In this document: positions 30,390 through 38,843 of the stretch, in pieces
Numbering within the stretch: position 1 is the stretch's first letter
How the letters are laid out: each line of letters begins with the position of its first letter
Origin: Mycobacterium sp. OAS707
GTDB lineage: Bacteria > Actinomycetota > Actinomycetes > Mycobacteriales > Mycobacteriaceae
Length of the DNA: 64,000 nucleotides
Direction of reading: 5' to 3'
Assembly (NCBI RefSeq): GCF_014873705.1
Contig: NZ_JADBDS010000003.1
Coordinates: 930,001-994,000, forward strand
Notes under the pieces: model-generated
What the model was told of the DNA's origin: nothing
Database searches by the model: none
Seen by the model: the letters and a program-made list of their open reading frames with translations, nothing else
Position numbers and translations under genes: made by a program

Positions 30390-31112
30390 TCACCGCGGCG
30401 GGTCGCCGCGCCAAGCGAAGCTGTTGACGTACTTGCCCATGTCCAAAGCGATTTGGAGATTGGCGCCGGACGGTTTGCCGCTGCCGAAGCTCGGGCCGAA
30501 CTGCCGAAACGGGCCAATCGCAGCGGCGACCAGAGCCAGGTCGTTCTTGACCGCAACCATGACCAACACGCGCATCTTCATGTAGCTGCTGTTGGCGCCC
30601 TGCGGCCAACAGTCGGCGGCCTCGCCGTAGCCGGGCTGATACCCCACCATCGCGTTGGGAATCTTGTAGGCGGTGCGCGCGTCCGGAAACGTCTTGCGGA
30701 TCAAGCTCTTCGCTATCTGCTCCGGTGACCGGTTCGCCGCCGGCTCGCTGAACAACTGCAACGTGCCGCCGTCGCCTGCCTGCAGATCCGCGGTGACGCC
30801 GTTGGGTTTGGTGGTGATTTTGTACGCCGTCCCCTCGGCGGGATACGACACCGAGAACGCGCCGTCTGCCGCCGTGAACCGGGGGTTGGTGTTGACCGGT
30901 GTCCCCGTCGGCGGATGCCCGCAGCTGGGCGGACACATATATCGGGCGGGCGGCTTGCTTCTCAACATCGTCACACCGACCAGCGCGACGGCCACCACCG
31001 CGATCGCGGTGAACCAGATCAGCAGCACCCTGACACGCGAATGGCGCACCGGCGGGGCGGCATAGGACCCGGCGGGCACCGCATAGCCCGGAAAGAAGGT
31101 CGGCGAGCTCAT
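30390..31112 (-). CDS. Membrane-anchored hypothetical protein with extracytoplasmic domain
   Basis: A 240-residue protein: short Pro/Tyr-rich cytoplasmic head, one helix (VRVLLIWFTAIAVVAVALVGVTML, about 27-50), then an exported domain starting near CPPSCGHPP and containing FTAADGAFSVSYPAEG and an ANRSPEQIAKSLIRKTFP segment. It resembles mycobacterial proteins of unknown function. Last gene of a minus-strand cassette; it overlaps the zinc-ribbon gene by 4 bp (ATGA). The tail meets the sigma factor with no gap. Confidence 0.72.
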   Translation of the reverse strand: MSSPTFFPGYAVPAGSYAAPPVRHSRVRVLLIWFTAIAVVAVALVGVTMLRSKPPARYMCPPSCGHPPTGTPVNTNPRFTAADGAFSVSYPAEGTAYKITTKPNGVTADLQAGDGGTLQLFSEPAANRSPEQIAKSLIRKTFPDARTAYKIPNAMVGYQPGYGEAADCWPQGANSSYMKMRVLVMVAVKNDLALVAAAIGPFRQFGPSFGSGKPSGANLQIALDMGKYVNSFAWRGDPPR

Positions 31113-32320
31113 GATCCGTCCGTCTCCTGCTCGCTGCGCACGGGTCGGACATCACGACGTGCCGTGCGCGACGATCGCGACGACGCCCGCGTCGCGACAC
31201 CGCACGCTGGGCAGAACGCCATATCGGGTACGACGTGTCCGCAGTGCGGGCACAGCAGCGGCTCGTCGGATTGGATCTCGTCGTGCGCCTCGTGCAGCAG
31301 CGAAAGGTGCAGTCCGATACGCAACAGCAACAGCGCGAGCCCGGCAACCGCCAGATACAACACGAGCATCAGCACCTGCGGGAAATGGGAAACGTCGATC
31401 AGGCCGAGCGCCAGATACACGGCGAGCACCGCCACCGCGAACGACACCAGCAGCGCACGCACCACACCGGGACGCTGCTTCTCCTTGCTCGGCGGGCGCC
31501 TGAACCACAGTGCGGCACCGATCAATCCGCCCGCCGCTGCCGCGGTGAGCGGCACCGCCACGCCCCTGATTCCCGCCTCGACGAGCAGGCTGTCGAGCGG
31601 GCGCTTGCTCACCACGCCGCTGCCGAACTGGGGGGCAAGTCGCGTCAACGTCGCGGCCGCGGTGAACGAGAGCGCGCCGAGCGCGCCAACCATGAAGCCC
31701 TCCAGCGCTTCCCGCGTTGGCGGCCGCAGCAGCCGCACGATCACCGCCGGCATCAGCATCAGGATCACGCCACCAAGGGGGATACCGATCCCCATGCTCA
31801 ACATGCGCGAGCCAACGACGCCCGCTCCCAACGCAATTCCGTACGAGCGGGCCACCATCGCGCCCGTCAGCAGCACCCACCCGACCCCCAACCCGACACC
31901 GAGCGCGGCGGTCAGCGCCCACGTGCGGGCCGGCACGTCCTCGAACCCGTCCGACTCGCGCACGTACAGCGCGAACAGGAACGGGAAACCGAGCGCGGAA
32001 ACCGCAACCAGTGCACCGGGCATCCGCAGCACCGCGAACACCACCAGTGCCACCAAAACCAGAGCCAGCCCGACCCGGAACACGGTGCGCGACCGCGCAG
32101 GCAGATGGGGGAACAGGGAACTCGCCAGCGACGGCTGAAGCAGATGCTCACCCGGTGCGGCACCAAAGTCGCGGATTCGCAACCAGTCCGGACCTTCTCC
32201 CGGCCGCGGCGTGAGGTGGCAACCGCACAGGCCGCAGTACTCGCCGGCAGGCACATCGACCTTGCATATCCGGCACTCCGTCTGCGGGACGGCGTCTTCG
32301 TTCGGTCCAGTACTCATCAC
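31109..32320 (-). CDS. Polytopic membrane protein with two zinc ribbons
   Basis: A 403-residue protein with a Cys4 zinc ribbon at each end: CRIC...CGLC near 17-33 and CPHC...CPAC near 362-376. Between them are about nine to ten helices, for example VGLALVLVALVVFAVL, ALGVGLGVGWVLLTGAMV and VLMLVLYLAVAGLALLLL. The ribbons would lie on the cytoplasmic side. The E-R/H layout of a PrsW-type protease was looked for and not found convincingly. It overlaps the S53 peptidase and the downstream membrane protein by 4 bp each, so the three are coupled. Confidence 0.75.
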   Translation of the reverse strand: MMSTGPNEDAVPQTECRICKVDVPAGEYCGLCGCHLTPRPGEGPDWLRIRDFGAAPGEHLLQPSLASSLFPHLPARSRTVFRVGLALVLVALVVFAVLRMPGALVAVSALGFPFLFALYVRESDGFEDVPARTWALTAALGVGLGVGWVLLTGAMVARSYGIALGAGVVGSRMLSMGIGIPLGGVILMLMPAVIVRLLRPPTREALEGFMVGALGALSFTAAATLTRLAPQFGSGVVSKRPLDSLLVEAGIRGVAVPLTAAAAGGLIGAALWFRRPPSKEKQRPGVVRALLVSFAVAVLAVYLALGLIDVSHFPQVLMLVLYLAVAGLALLLLRIGLHLSLLHEAHDEIQSDEPLLCPHCGHVVPDMAFCPACGVATRASSRSSRTARRDVRPVRSEQETDGS

Positions 32321-33900
32321 GTCGCCTTCTGCACGATCAGCAGGTTGCGCACCAGGTTGTCGATGTCGGGTGTGCCGAGCCCGGTCACCAGGTCGTAGCC
32401 AGGGGTGGCGTCGTCAACGGCGTTGCCGCCCAACACCACATCGCGGAACCCCGGGAGCGGCGCGCCTGCCGCGATTCGGTACAGCAGCGGGTTGAGGTCG
32501 CCGACCTCTCGTCCGCCGTTGGCGAGCAGGTACTGGTTCATCACCGCGGCGAGGCCCGCCCAGATCGGTGCCGACTGCGATGTCCCGCCGCCTACGAGGT
32601 CCTGCTGGTCGAACACGATCCGCACGCCGGTGAACGGGTCGGCGACCGCAGCGACATCGGGAGTCAGCCTGCGCGTCCGATCGCGTTCGGCCAACACCCC
32701 GCGCTGCCAGTCGGGTCGGTCGAACAACGACGACACCCCACCGCCGGTGCCTTGCGACAGCGGTACGTCGAACCACGCCTGCTCGGCCTGCCACACGCCG
32801 TTGGCGTCGGTGGACAGCGTGGTGCCGCCGACGTCGACCATCTCCGGCAGCGAGGCCACCGAATCCAATCCGACGTCGCTCGCCCCAGGCGGCGACGACC
32901 AATCTTCACCGCCCTTGCACTCCAGGCCGGCAAGGTCTCCGCTGGCGTTGAACGCAGTCGTGCCATGCGCGTGCGCAGTCTTCATCGCCGACCGCACCGG
33001 CGCGAGATCGGCGGCGGTGATCAGCTTGTCGCAGCCCCATCCGATCGAAAAGCTCCACACCGCACCGGGGAACTCCCGGTCGGCGTCCTGCAGCATCTGC
33101 CCGATCTTCTCGTAACCGCCAGCGCCTTCCACAGTGGAGCGGGCGTTCCACACCACCTTGCGCGCATCGGGCGCGACGGCGTGGGCGACCTCGAGGTCCA
33201 TCGTCGTCTCACCGCGCGCCTCACCCGGCTGGCCGCCGACCACCGTCGGGGTGAACTTCGGCAACTTGTACGTGGTGGCGAACGTGTCGAGGTCGGCCTG
33301 CTCGAACCCGTCGAACGCGAAGAAGACGATGGTCTGGCCTTTACCGGTGAAGCCGTCGGTCGCCAGCTTCTGGGCGTTGTAGGTGGTCAGCAATCCCGCT
33401 GGGGTGAGCCCTCGGTCCGGCACATCCAACGGCAGGATCGACGGGCGCGACGTGTGGTGCGGCGTATAGCCGAGGATCCTGCCGAACTCAGCGACTTCGT
33501 CGCGCAGCGGATCGGGGATCGACGGTTGCTGCGGCGACGCATAGAACACCTGGCCGCGCTGGCCGCGGTAGTCGTGCACCTCGACGTCGAATGCCTTCGC
33601 CACGTCCTCGGCGTTGCCCTCGACGACCGCCCACTCCTCGCCCGGTCGCCACCGCACGTCGAGCCCGTTGTCACCGGCCCAGCCGTACAGCGCGTCCGGT
33701 CGGGTCGAACCGCGCAGGGCGGCGGTCAACTGCGTGTCCGTGCGGTGCGACGGACCGAGATCGGTGGAGCTGGCCAACAGATACGCGTAGGGCCCGCTGA
33801 TCAGACCCGCGGTGCCGGACACCGTCGGGCGCAGGTCGGAGGCGAGCACGAACACGCCGACAGCGACCAGCGCCAACGTTGTGAAATGCCGGGCGACCAC
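32317..33900 (-). CDS. S53 (sedolisin/kumamolisin) serine peptidase, exported
   Basis: A 527-residue secreted or membrane-anchored peptidase. An N-terminal helix (FTTLALVAVGVFVLAS) precedes the S53 propeptide (about 40-155), then the catalytic domain. The catalytic Glu and Asp are four apart in ETTMDLE (about 229-233), the oxyanion Asp is in ASGDLAG (about 320), and the nucleophile Ser is in GGTSQSAP (about 438). The calcium site GNAVDDATPGYDLVTGLGTPD ends the domain. All catalytic residues are present, so it should self-activate, usually at acidic pH. GTG start; 37 bp after the lipoprotein gene. Confidence 0.88.
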   Translation of the reverse strand: MVARHFTTLALVAVGVFVLASDLRPTVSGTAGLISGPYAYLLASSTDLGPSHRTDTQLTAALRGSTRPDALYGWAGDNGLDVRWRPGEEWAVVEGNAEDVAKAFDVEVHDYRGQRGQVFYASPQQPSIPDPLRDEVAEFGRILGYTPHHTSRPSILPLDVPDRGLTPAGLLTTYNAQKLATDGFTGKGQTIVFFAFDGFEQADLDTFATTYKLPKFTPTVVGGQPGEARGETTMDLEVAHAVAPDARKVVWNARSTVEGAGGYEKIGQMLQDADREFPGAVWSFSIGWGCDKLITAADLAPVRSAMKTAHAHGTTAFNASGDLAGLECKGGEDWSSPPGASDVGLDSVASLPEMVDVGGTTLSTDANGVWQAEQAWFDVPLSQGTGGGVSSLFDRPDWQRGVLAERDRTRRLTPDVAAVADPFTGVRIVFDQQDLVGGGTSQSAPIWAGLAAVMNQYLLANGGREVGDLNPLLYRIAAGAPLPGFRDVVLGGNAVDDATPGYDLVTGLGTPDIDNLVRNLLIVQKAT

Positions 33901-33937
33901 GTAAGCCAGCGTACGTCCGAGCTGGCCAGGGGCGGTT

Positions 33938-34201
33938 CTAGTTATCGCCGGGGATGGCCGTCGGCGCCGGCGGCGCCTTCACCGGCGGCGTGAACAGGTT
34001 GCCGCCGGTCGGGTTGATCGACTTCTCCGTCGGCGCGACGGTCGGCGGGGCGGTGGTCGCCGACGTGGTCGTGGTGGTCGTAGTCGTCGACGTCTCGGGA
34101 GCCTTCTGCTCTTCCTTGCCGCACGAGGCGGTCAAGCCCACCATCGTGACAACCGCGGCACCTCCGACAACTGCCGCGACACGGCGAGCGATCCGACCCA
34201 T
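33938..34201 (-). CDS. Small lipoprotein, twin of the one at 50085
   Basis: An 87-residue protein: signal peptide with lipobox LTASC (Cys about 27), a Lys/Glu-rich head, a Thr run (about 39-50), then the C-terminal block TEKSINPTGGNLF...PAPTAIPGDN. The last 31 residues are identical to those of the lipoprotein at 50085-50348, although the rest diverges. A good ribosome site (GGGAAGGA) precedes the ATG. First gene of a cassette with the S53 peptidase, the zinc-ribbon protein and a membrane protein. Function unknown. Confidence 0.72.
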   Translation of the reverse strand: MGRIARRVAAVVGGAAVVTMVGLTASCGKEEQKAPETSTTTTTTTTSATTAPPTVAPTEKSINPTGGNLFTPPVKAPPAPTAIPGDN

Positions 34202-34355
34202 GAGTTATGTCCTTCCCGACCTTTACCAGCGGCTTTGAAGATCAAGCCGGCGAAACCGAACTCTAATCCAATGTTTTGACAGTCGCACAGTGATTACGCA
34301 GTCAGCGCCAAGCCCGCGAGGGTTGAACCGCACGTCCACGGGCTATTCCGTCCCG

Positions 34356-35990
34356 GTGTACCAACAGGTTCTCGATCCGGTAGCGCATTCACTGGCGTGG
34401 AGCTCGCTGGTCGCAGCCCTACCTCTGCTGCTGCTTTTCGTCATGCTTGGCGCGCTGCGGGTGACCGCATGGGTGGCTTCGTTGGTATCCCTGGTGCTGG
34501 CGATCGTGCTCGCGGTCCTCGTGTACGGGATGCCGGTCGGCCAGACCCTGCTGGCCGGGACCGAAGGCGCCGCTTTCGGGTTCTTCCCGATCCTCTGGAT
34601 CGTGATCAACGCGATCTGGGTCTACCAAATGACCGTGGAGACAGGGCATTTCGACGTTTTGAGGCGGTCGTTCGCCCGGGTCAGCGACGACCAGCGAGTG
34701 CAGGCGGTCATCATCGCGTTCTCGTTCGGCGCGCTTCTCGAGGCGCTGGCCGGTTTCGGCACCCCGGTAGCGGTGACGTCGGTGATGCTGATGGCGCTCG
34801 GATTCCGGCCGCTCAAGGCGGCGGCGCTCGCACTGACCGCAAACACCGCACCCGTCGCATTCGGCGCGATGGCCACCCCGATCCTGACGCTCGGCAAGGT
34901 GACCGACCTGCCCAGCGACACGCTCGGTGCGATGGTCGGCAGACAGACGCCGATCCTCGCGTTGTTCGTGCCGCTCGCCCTGGTCGCAATCGTCGACGGG
35001 TGGCGGGGCCTGCGCGAGACCTGGCCGGTCGCACTGGTCTGCGGCATCGTGTTCGCGCTCGGGCAGTATGCGACGTCGAATTTCATCTCGGTGCCGCTGG
35101 CTGACGTGGTCGCGTCGCTGCTGTCGGCGGCCGCGGTGGTCGCGATGGTGCGGGTCTGGCGGCCGCGCGTCGAGCACTCCCCCGCGGTCGTCGCCGGTGG
35201 CGCCGCTGATGAGCCGACGCCCGAGTTCGCGCAGCGGGTCGCGAATCCCGACAGCCGCGCCGAGGTCGCCAAGGCGTATGCGCCCTACGCGATCATCATC
35301 GCGGTCTTTGTCATCTGTCAGATCGGCGCGGTCAAGAAGCTGCTCGACAAGGCCACGATCAAGTTCGGATGGCCCGGCCTGCACGTCGTCAGTCCCAAGG
35401 GAAAGCCGGTGTCGCTCACCGAATTCACCCTCAACCTGCTGACCACCCCCGGCACCCAGATGCTCATCGCGGGCCTGCTGACGATGATCGTGCTGAAGCT
35501 GTCGGTGCCGCGCGCGATCAAGGCGTACGGCGCGACGCTGGTGCAGCTGCGCTTCGCGATCGCGACCGTGATGATGGTGCTGGCACTGGCGTTCGTGATG
35601 AACCTGTCGGGGCAGACCATCACACTCGGCACCTGGATGGCGGGCGCGGGCGGCGCGTTCGCGCTGCTGTCGCCGGTGCTCGGCTGGCTCGGCGTCGCGG
35701 TGACCGGCTCGGATACGTCGTCGAACTCGCTGTTCGGCGCCCTTCAGGTGACCGCAGCCAACCAGGCCGGACTGTCCGATGTGCTGATGGCCGCCACCAA
35801 CAGCTCGGGCGGCGTACTCGGCAAGATGATCTCACCGCAGAACCTGGCCATCGCCGCGGCCGCGGTCGGGATGAACGGCAAGGAAGGCGACATCTTCCGC
35901 CGCGTGGTGGTGTGGAGCCTCGTGTTCCTGGCGCTGCTGTGCGTCCTGTCGGCGCTGCAGGCCTCGGTGCTGTCGTGGATGGTGCCCTGA
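34356..35990 (+). CDS. lldP: L-lactate permease
   Basis: A 544-residue LctP-family transporter with about 12-14 helices. It starts VYQQVLDPVAHSLAWSSLVAALPLL, the family N-terminus, which is why GTG 34356 is preferred to GTG 34290. The segments GFGTPVAVTSVMLMALGF and GSDTSSNSLFGALQVTAANQ are the conserved substrate-site loops. It imports L-lactate (or glycolate) with protons. No lactate dehydrogenase gene is beside it. A TTGACA at 34276-34281 may be the -35 box, but a matching -10 was not found. Confidence 0.92.
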   Translation: MYQQVLDPVAHSLAWSSLVAALPLLLLFVMLGALRVTAWVASLVSLVLAIVLAVLVYGMPVGQTLLAGTEGAAFGFFPILWIVINAIWVYQMTVETGHFDVLRRSFARVSDDQRVQAVIIAFSFGALLEALAGFGTPVAVTSVMLMALGFRPLKAAALALTANTAPVAFGAMATPILTLGKVTDLPSDTLGAMVGRQTPILALFVPLALVAIVDGWRGLRETWPVALVCGIVFALGQYATSNFISVPLADVVASLLSAAAVVAMVRVWRPRVEHSPAVVAGGAADEPTPEFAQRVANPDSRAEVAKAYAPYAIIIAVFVICQIGAVKKLLDKATIKFGWPGLHVVSPKGKPVSLTEFTLNLLTTPGTQMLIAGLLTMIVLKLSVPRAIKAYGATLVQLRFAIATVMMVLALAFVMNLSGQTITLGTWMAGAGGAFALLSPVLGWLGVAVTGSDTSSNSLFGALQVTAANQAGLSDVLMAATNSSGGVLGKMISPQNLAIAAAAVGMNGKEGDIFRRVVVWSLVFLALLCVLSALQASVLSWMVP

Positions 35991-36011
35991 CGAAACCGGT
36001 TGGCGGCCAGG

Positions 36012-36368
36012 CTATTTGGACTGAACCGCGGTCAACGCCTCGTCCAGCGTCGGGTACAGCGCAAAGATCTGGTCGAGGCCGGTCAGCTGAATCGGGCGAC
36101 TGGTCGCGGCGCTGTTCGCAACGACCGCGAACTGCGCGCTCTCGCTGACGTTGTTGTGCGTGGCGACCAGGGCCTGCAGGCCTGCTGAGGCGAGGAAGCC
36201 GACCTCTGACAGGTCGATTACCAGCCCCGTCGGCTTGGGTATCAGGGCTTCGTCGATAGCGGCTTCCAGTGCGGGGACCGTGGCCAGGTCGATGTCTCCG
36301 TCGACCTTGAGCACGGCGATCCCATTCTGGTAGGCGAGCGCGGTGGCGATCGCTTCCTCGGCGGGCAT
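36012..36368 (-). CDS. STAS anti-sigma factor antagonist (RsbV-like)
   Basis: A 118-residue single-domain STAS protein. The phosphorylatable Ser61 is in LASAGLQAL after the GLVIDLSEVGF strand, where RsbV/SpoIIAA proteins carry the DSSG site. Unphosphorylated, such proteins bind and inactivate an anti-sigma kinase. It is divergent from the RsbR gene and so transcribed apart from the main cassette. TAGGCT (36380-36375) lies six bases before its ATG, suggesting a leaderless message. Confidence 0.85.
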   Translation of the reverse strand: MPAEEAIATALAYQNGIAVLKVDGDIDLATVPALEAAIDEALIPKPTGLVIDLSEVGFLASAGLQALVATHNNVSESAQFAVVANSAATSRPIQLTGLDQIFALYPTLDEALTAVQSK

Positions 36369-36374
36369 GGGGAG

Positions 36375-36380
36375 AGCCTA
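36375..36380 (-). promoter_or_regulatory. -10 box of the divergent STAS gene
   Basis: TAGGCT on the minus strand, six bases before the ATG at 36368, the spacing of a leaderless transcript. Confidence 0.35.
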
Positions 36381-36498
36381 GTAGGCAATCGCAGGAGGAG
36401 TTTGGCGACTTCGTCAGTTGGACTCCCTTCGCAAAGACTAGGGTCGGCTCAGGACTCGTGCATTCGACTGGGCGCGAGTGGAGTTGGGAGGCCGCCGA

Positions 36499-37398
36499 AT
36501 GTCTGAATCGACGACAGATCTCGCCGCAGGCGTCACCATCCCGCCGGCCGAGCTCGTCGGCGAAGTTCTACTGCCCCAACTCGTCCAGCACCTTCGCCAA
36601 AACCGCACCGTCCTGCGTGAGGAGTGGGCGCGCCGCATCACCGAAGCCGAACTGCTCACCGCGATGTCGCCGGAGGAGATCTTCTCCGAGGCCACCACGG
36701 TGTACGACAGCTACGTCGAGGTGCTCGAGACCGGCAGCGTCGAAGCGCTGCAGGACTACGCACGCGACCTGTCGGAACGCATCATCCCCCGTGGCGTCGA
36801 AACCGACGAGGTGGTCGGCATCGTGCTGCTGCTGCGAGACGTGCTGGCCCGCTCTCTGTTCGAGAAGTACCAGACCGACTTCAACCTGCTGAACCGGGTG
36901 CTCGACGCGTACGAGCCCGCCGCGAACCGCATCGCGAACACCGTGGCCGTCGGCTTCGTGCAGGAACGCGAACGCATCATCCGGCAACAGCAGGAAGCCA
37001 TCCGCGAGCTGTCCACACCCGTGCTCCAGGTGCGCGAACAGCTGCTGATTCTGCCGATCATCGGCGTGCTCGACAGCCAGCGCGCCCGCCAGGTCACCGA
37101 GCAACTGCTCCGTGCCATCCGCGCCAACCGCGCCAAGGTGGTCGTCATCGACATCACCGGTGTGCCGACCATCGACTCCACCGTGGCCAACCACCTGGTG
37201 CAGACCGTCGACGCATCCGGTCTGATGGGCGCCAGCGTGATCATCACCGGCCTGTCGTCGGATATCGCACTGACCCTGGTGACCATCGGGCTCGATCTGT
37301 CCAAGATGAACGCCGTCGGCGACCTGCAGGGCGGTATCGAGGAGGCCGAGCGGCTCCTCGGTTACGAAGTTACCCGAACCGGCGAGCAGAACGGCTGA
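36499..37398 (+). CDS. rsbR: Stressosome sensor/scaffold RsbR
   Basis: A 299-residue protein: an N-terminal non-haem globin-like sensory domain (about 18-155), a linker helix (VQERERIIRQQQEAIREL) and a C-terminal STAS domain (about 172-292). The two phosphorylation sites known from B. subtilis RsbR are present: Thr173 in LSTPVLQV and Ser227/Thr228 in VPTIDST. With RsbS it would build the stressosome that sequesters RsbT. ATG 36499 has GGGAGG upstream; GTG 36478 is an alternative. First gene of a tight plus-strand cluster. Confidence 0.9.
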   Translation: MSESTTDLAAGVTIPPAELVGEVLLPQLVQHLRQNRTVLREEWARRITEAELLTAMSPEEIFSEATTVYDSYVEVLETGSVEALQDYARDLSERIIPRGVETDEVVGIVLLLRDVLARSLFEKYQTDFNLLNRVLDAYEPAANRIANTVAVGFVQERERIIRQQQEAIRELSTPVLQVREQLLILPIIGVLDSQRARQVTEQLLRAIRANRAKVVVIDITGVPTIDSTVANHLVQTVDASGLMGASVIITGLSSDIALTLVTIGLDLSKMNAVGDLQGGIEEAERLLGYEVTRTGEQNG

Positions 37399-37413
37399 CG
37401 GCGCTAGCGCGAC

Positions 37414-37803
37414 ATGCCAGTACCCATCCTGAAACAGGGCGCGATCCTCATCGCTTCGGTGCAGGCCGCGCTCACCGACTCCGACGCCGAACGGCTGCGC
37501 CACGATCTGATGGAGCGGGTCAGCCGGTACCGCGCACACGGCATCATCGTCGACGTCACCGCGATCGACGTAATGGACTCGTTCGCCGCCAGGTCGTTGC
37601 GCACGATCGCGCACATGACCCGGCTGCGGGGCGCCGACACCGTAATCGTGGGTCTGCAACCCGAAGTGGCGTTCGCGATGGTCCAACTGGGCCTTGTCTT
37701 CGACGACATGTACACCGCGCTGGATCTCGAGGAGGGACTCGCGTTTCTCACCCGGCAACTCGAAGCGCGCCAGCCGACGATCGGGCGCGACGGTGCCGAT
37801 TGA
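37414..37803 (+). CDS. rsbS: Stressosome scaffold RsbS
   Basis: A 129-residue STAS protein. The key phospho-site Ser56 lies in VMDSFAAR, matching Ser59 of B. subtilis RsbS. Unphosphorylated RsbS holds RsbT in the stressosome; phosphorylation releases it. Placed directly between rsbR and rsbT, the same order as in Bacillus. It lies 15 bp after rsbR. The C-terminal tail beyond the STAS fold is about 10 residues longer than needed. Confidence 0.88.
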   Translation: MPVPILKQGAILIASVQAALTDSDAERLRHDLMERVSRYRAHGIIVDVTAIDVMDSFAARSLRTIAHMTRLRGADTVIVGLQPEVAFAMVQLGLVFDDMYTALDLEEGLAFLTRQLEARQPTIGRDGAD

Positions 37804-37810
37804 CGCCGAG

Positions 37811-38224
37811 ATGACCCCGAGAGAAGAAGTGATCGACGTCAAGAATTCCGACGACATCGTCGCTGCCCGCCAGGCCGGGCATCAGCTCGCCCGGGATCTC
37901 GGTTTCTCGCTGACCGACGTCACGATGATCGCCACCGCGATCTCGGAGGTGGCGCGCAACATCACCAGTTACGCGGGCTCCGGCGCGATCCGGGTCGCGG
38001 TCGCCGAGCGGGACGGACGCACGGCGTTGGTGGTGCGGGCCGAGGACGAGGGTCCCGGCATCGTCGACATCGAACGTGCCTTGGAGGATGGCTACTCGAC
38101 GGGCCGGGGCCTTGGCCTCGGGTTACCCGGTGCTCGACGCTTGATGGATCGACTGATCGTCGAGTCGACGCCCGGGCAGGGCACGGTGGTCGAGATGTGG
38201 AAGTGGATACCGGCCAATGCGTAG
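37811..38224 (+). CDS. rsbT: Switch kinase RsbT
   Basis: A 137-residue GHKL serine/threonine kinase. The N-box ISEVARNITSYAG has Glu46 and Asn50; DEGPG is at 79-83 and the lid GRGLGLGLPGARR at 98-110. It would phosphorylate RsbS and RsbR and, once free, activate the RsbU-type phosphatase encoded two genes on. GTG 37793 is an alternative start that would overlap rsbS; ATG 37811 gives the usual length. It overlaps rsbX by 8 bp. Confidence 0.88.
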   Translation: MTPREEVIDVKNSDDIVAARQAGHQLARDLGFSLTDVTMIATAISEVARNITSYAGSGAIRVAVAERDGRTALVVRAEDEGPGIVDIERALEDGYSTGRGLGLGLPGARRLMDRLIVESTPGQGTVVEMWKWIPANA

Positions 38225-38843
38225 AAAGGGGTCGATCGGACCGATTGAGTGGGCCGCGGCGCGTCGCCCGCTACCCGGCGAGGACGTGTGCGGCGACTAT
38301 CCGATCGCCGTCGACCTCGGAGGCACCGCCGCGTTGTTCGGGGTCGCCGACGGGCTCGGTCACGGCACGGCCGCGGAGACCGCGGCACTACGCGCCGACG
38401 AGGTGGTCAACCGCAGCCGCAATGAACCGCTCGACGTGCTGCTGCAGCGCTGTCACCGCGGACTCACCGACACACGCGGCGCGGCAATCACGTTGGCGCG
38501 CATCGACTTCGAGACCGACACGCTGAGCTGGATCGGCATCGGCAACGTGACGGCCGACCTGGTCTCCAAGAGTGCAGCCGGTATCCACATCCGGGCTTCA
38601 GCACTGCTGTCGGGCGGCATCGTCGGCTATCGCATCCCGCACGCCCTGGCCACCCACCAGGTATCGATGACCCCCGGCGACCTGCTCGTGATCGCCACCG
38701 ACGGCATTTTGGAAGACCACGTGAAGGGCATCGACTTCGCCGCACCAGCGATGTCGATCGCCGAACACATCCTCGACGTTTACAGCCGCGAGTCCGACGA
38801 CGCGCTGGTGCTCACGGCGCGGCATCGGGGCGTCTCGTCATGA
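38217..38843 (+). CDS. rsbX: PP2C-type phosphatase RsbX
   Basis: A 208-residue compact serine phosphatase. Metal-binding Asp residues are visible in GEDVCGD (21-27), ADGLGHG (44-50) and ATDGILE (about 166-172). In Bacillus RsbX dephosphorylates RsbS and RsbR and resets the stressosome. The gene overlaps rsbT by 8 bp and the next gene by 4 bp (ATGA). All four stressosome genes are therefore in one translational unit. Confidence 0.85.
   Translation: MRRKGSIGPIEWAAARRPLPGEDVCGDYPIAVDLGGTAALFGVADGLGHGTAAETAALRADEVVNRSRNEPLDVLLQRCHRGLTDTRGAAITLARIDFETDTLSWIGIGNVTADLVSKSAAGIHIRASALLSGGIVGYRIPHALATHQVSMTPGDLLVIATDGILEDHVKGIDFAAPAMSIAEHILDVYSRESDDALVLTARHRGVSS

Noticed and set aside
30915-32138. 407-codon plus-strand frame opposite the zinc-ribbon gene
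   Set aside because: Shadow rich in Ser/Thr/Pro/Arg; the opposite strand has zinc ribbons and membrane helices.
31109-32320. PrsW-type intramembrane protease
   Set aside because: Many helices, but the Glu and His motifs of that family were not found at matching positions.
36568-37857. 429-codon minus-strand frame opposite rsbR and rsbS
   Set aside because: Composition (Val/Gly/Asp/His) is that of an antisense shadow; the plus-strand genes have clear families.
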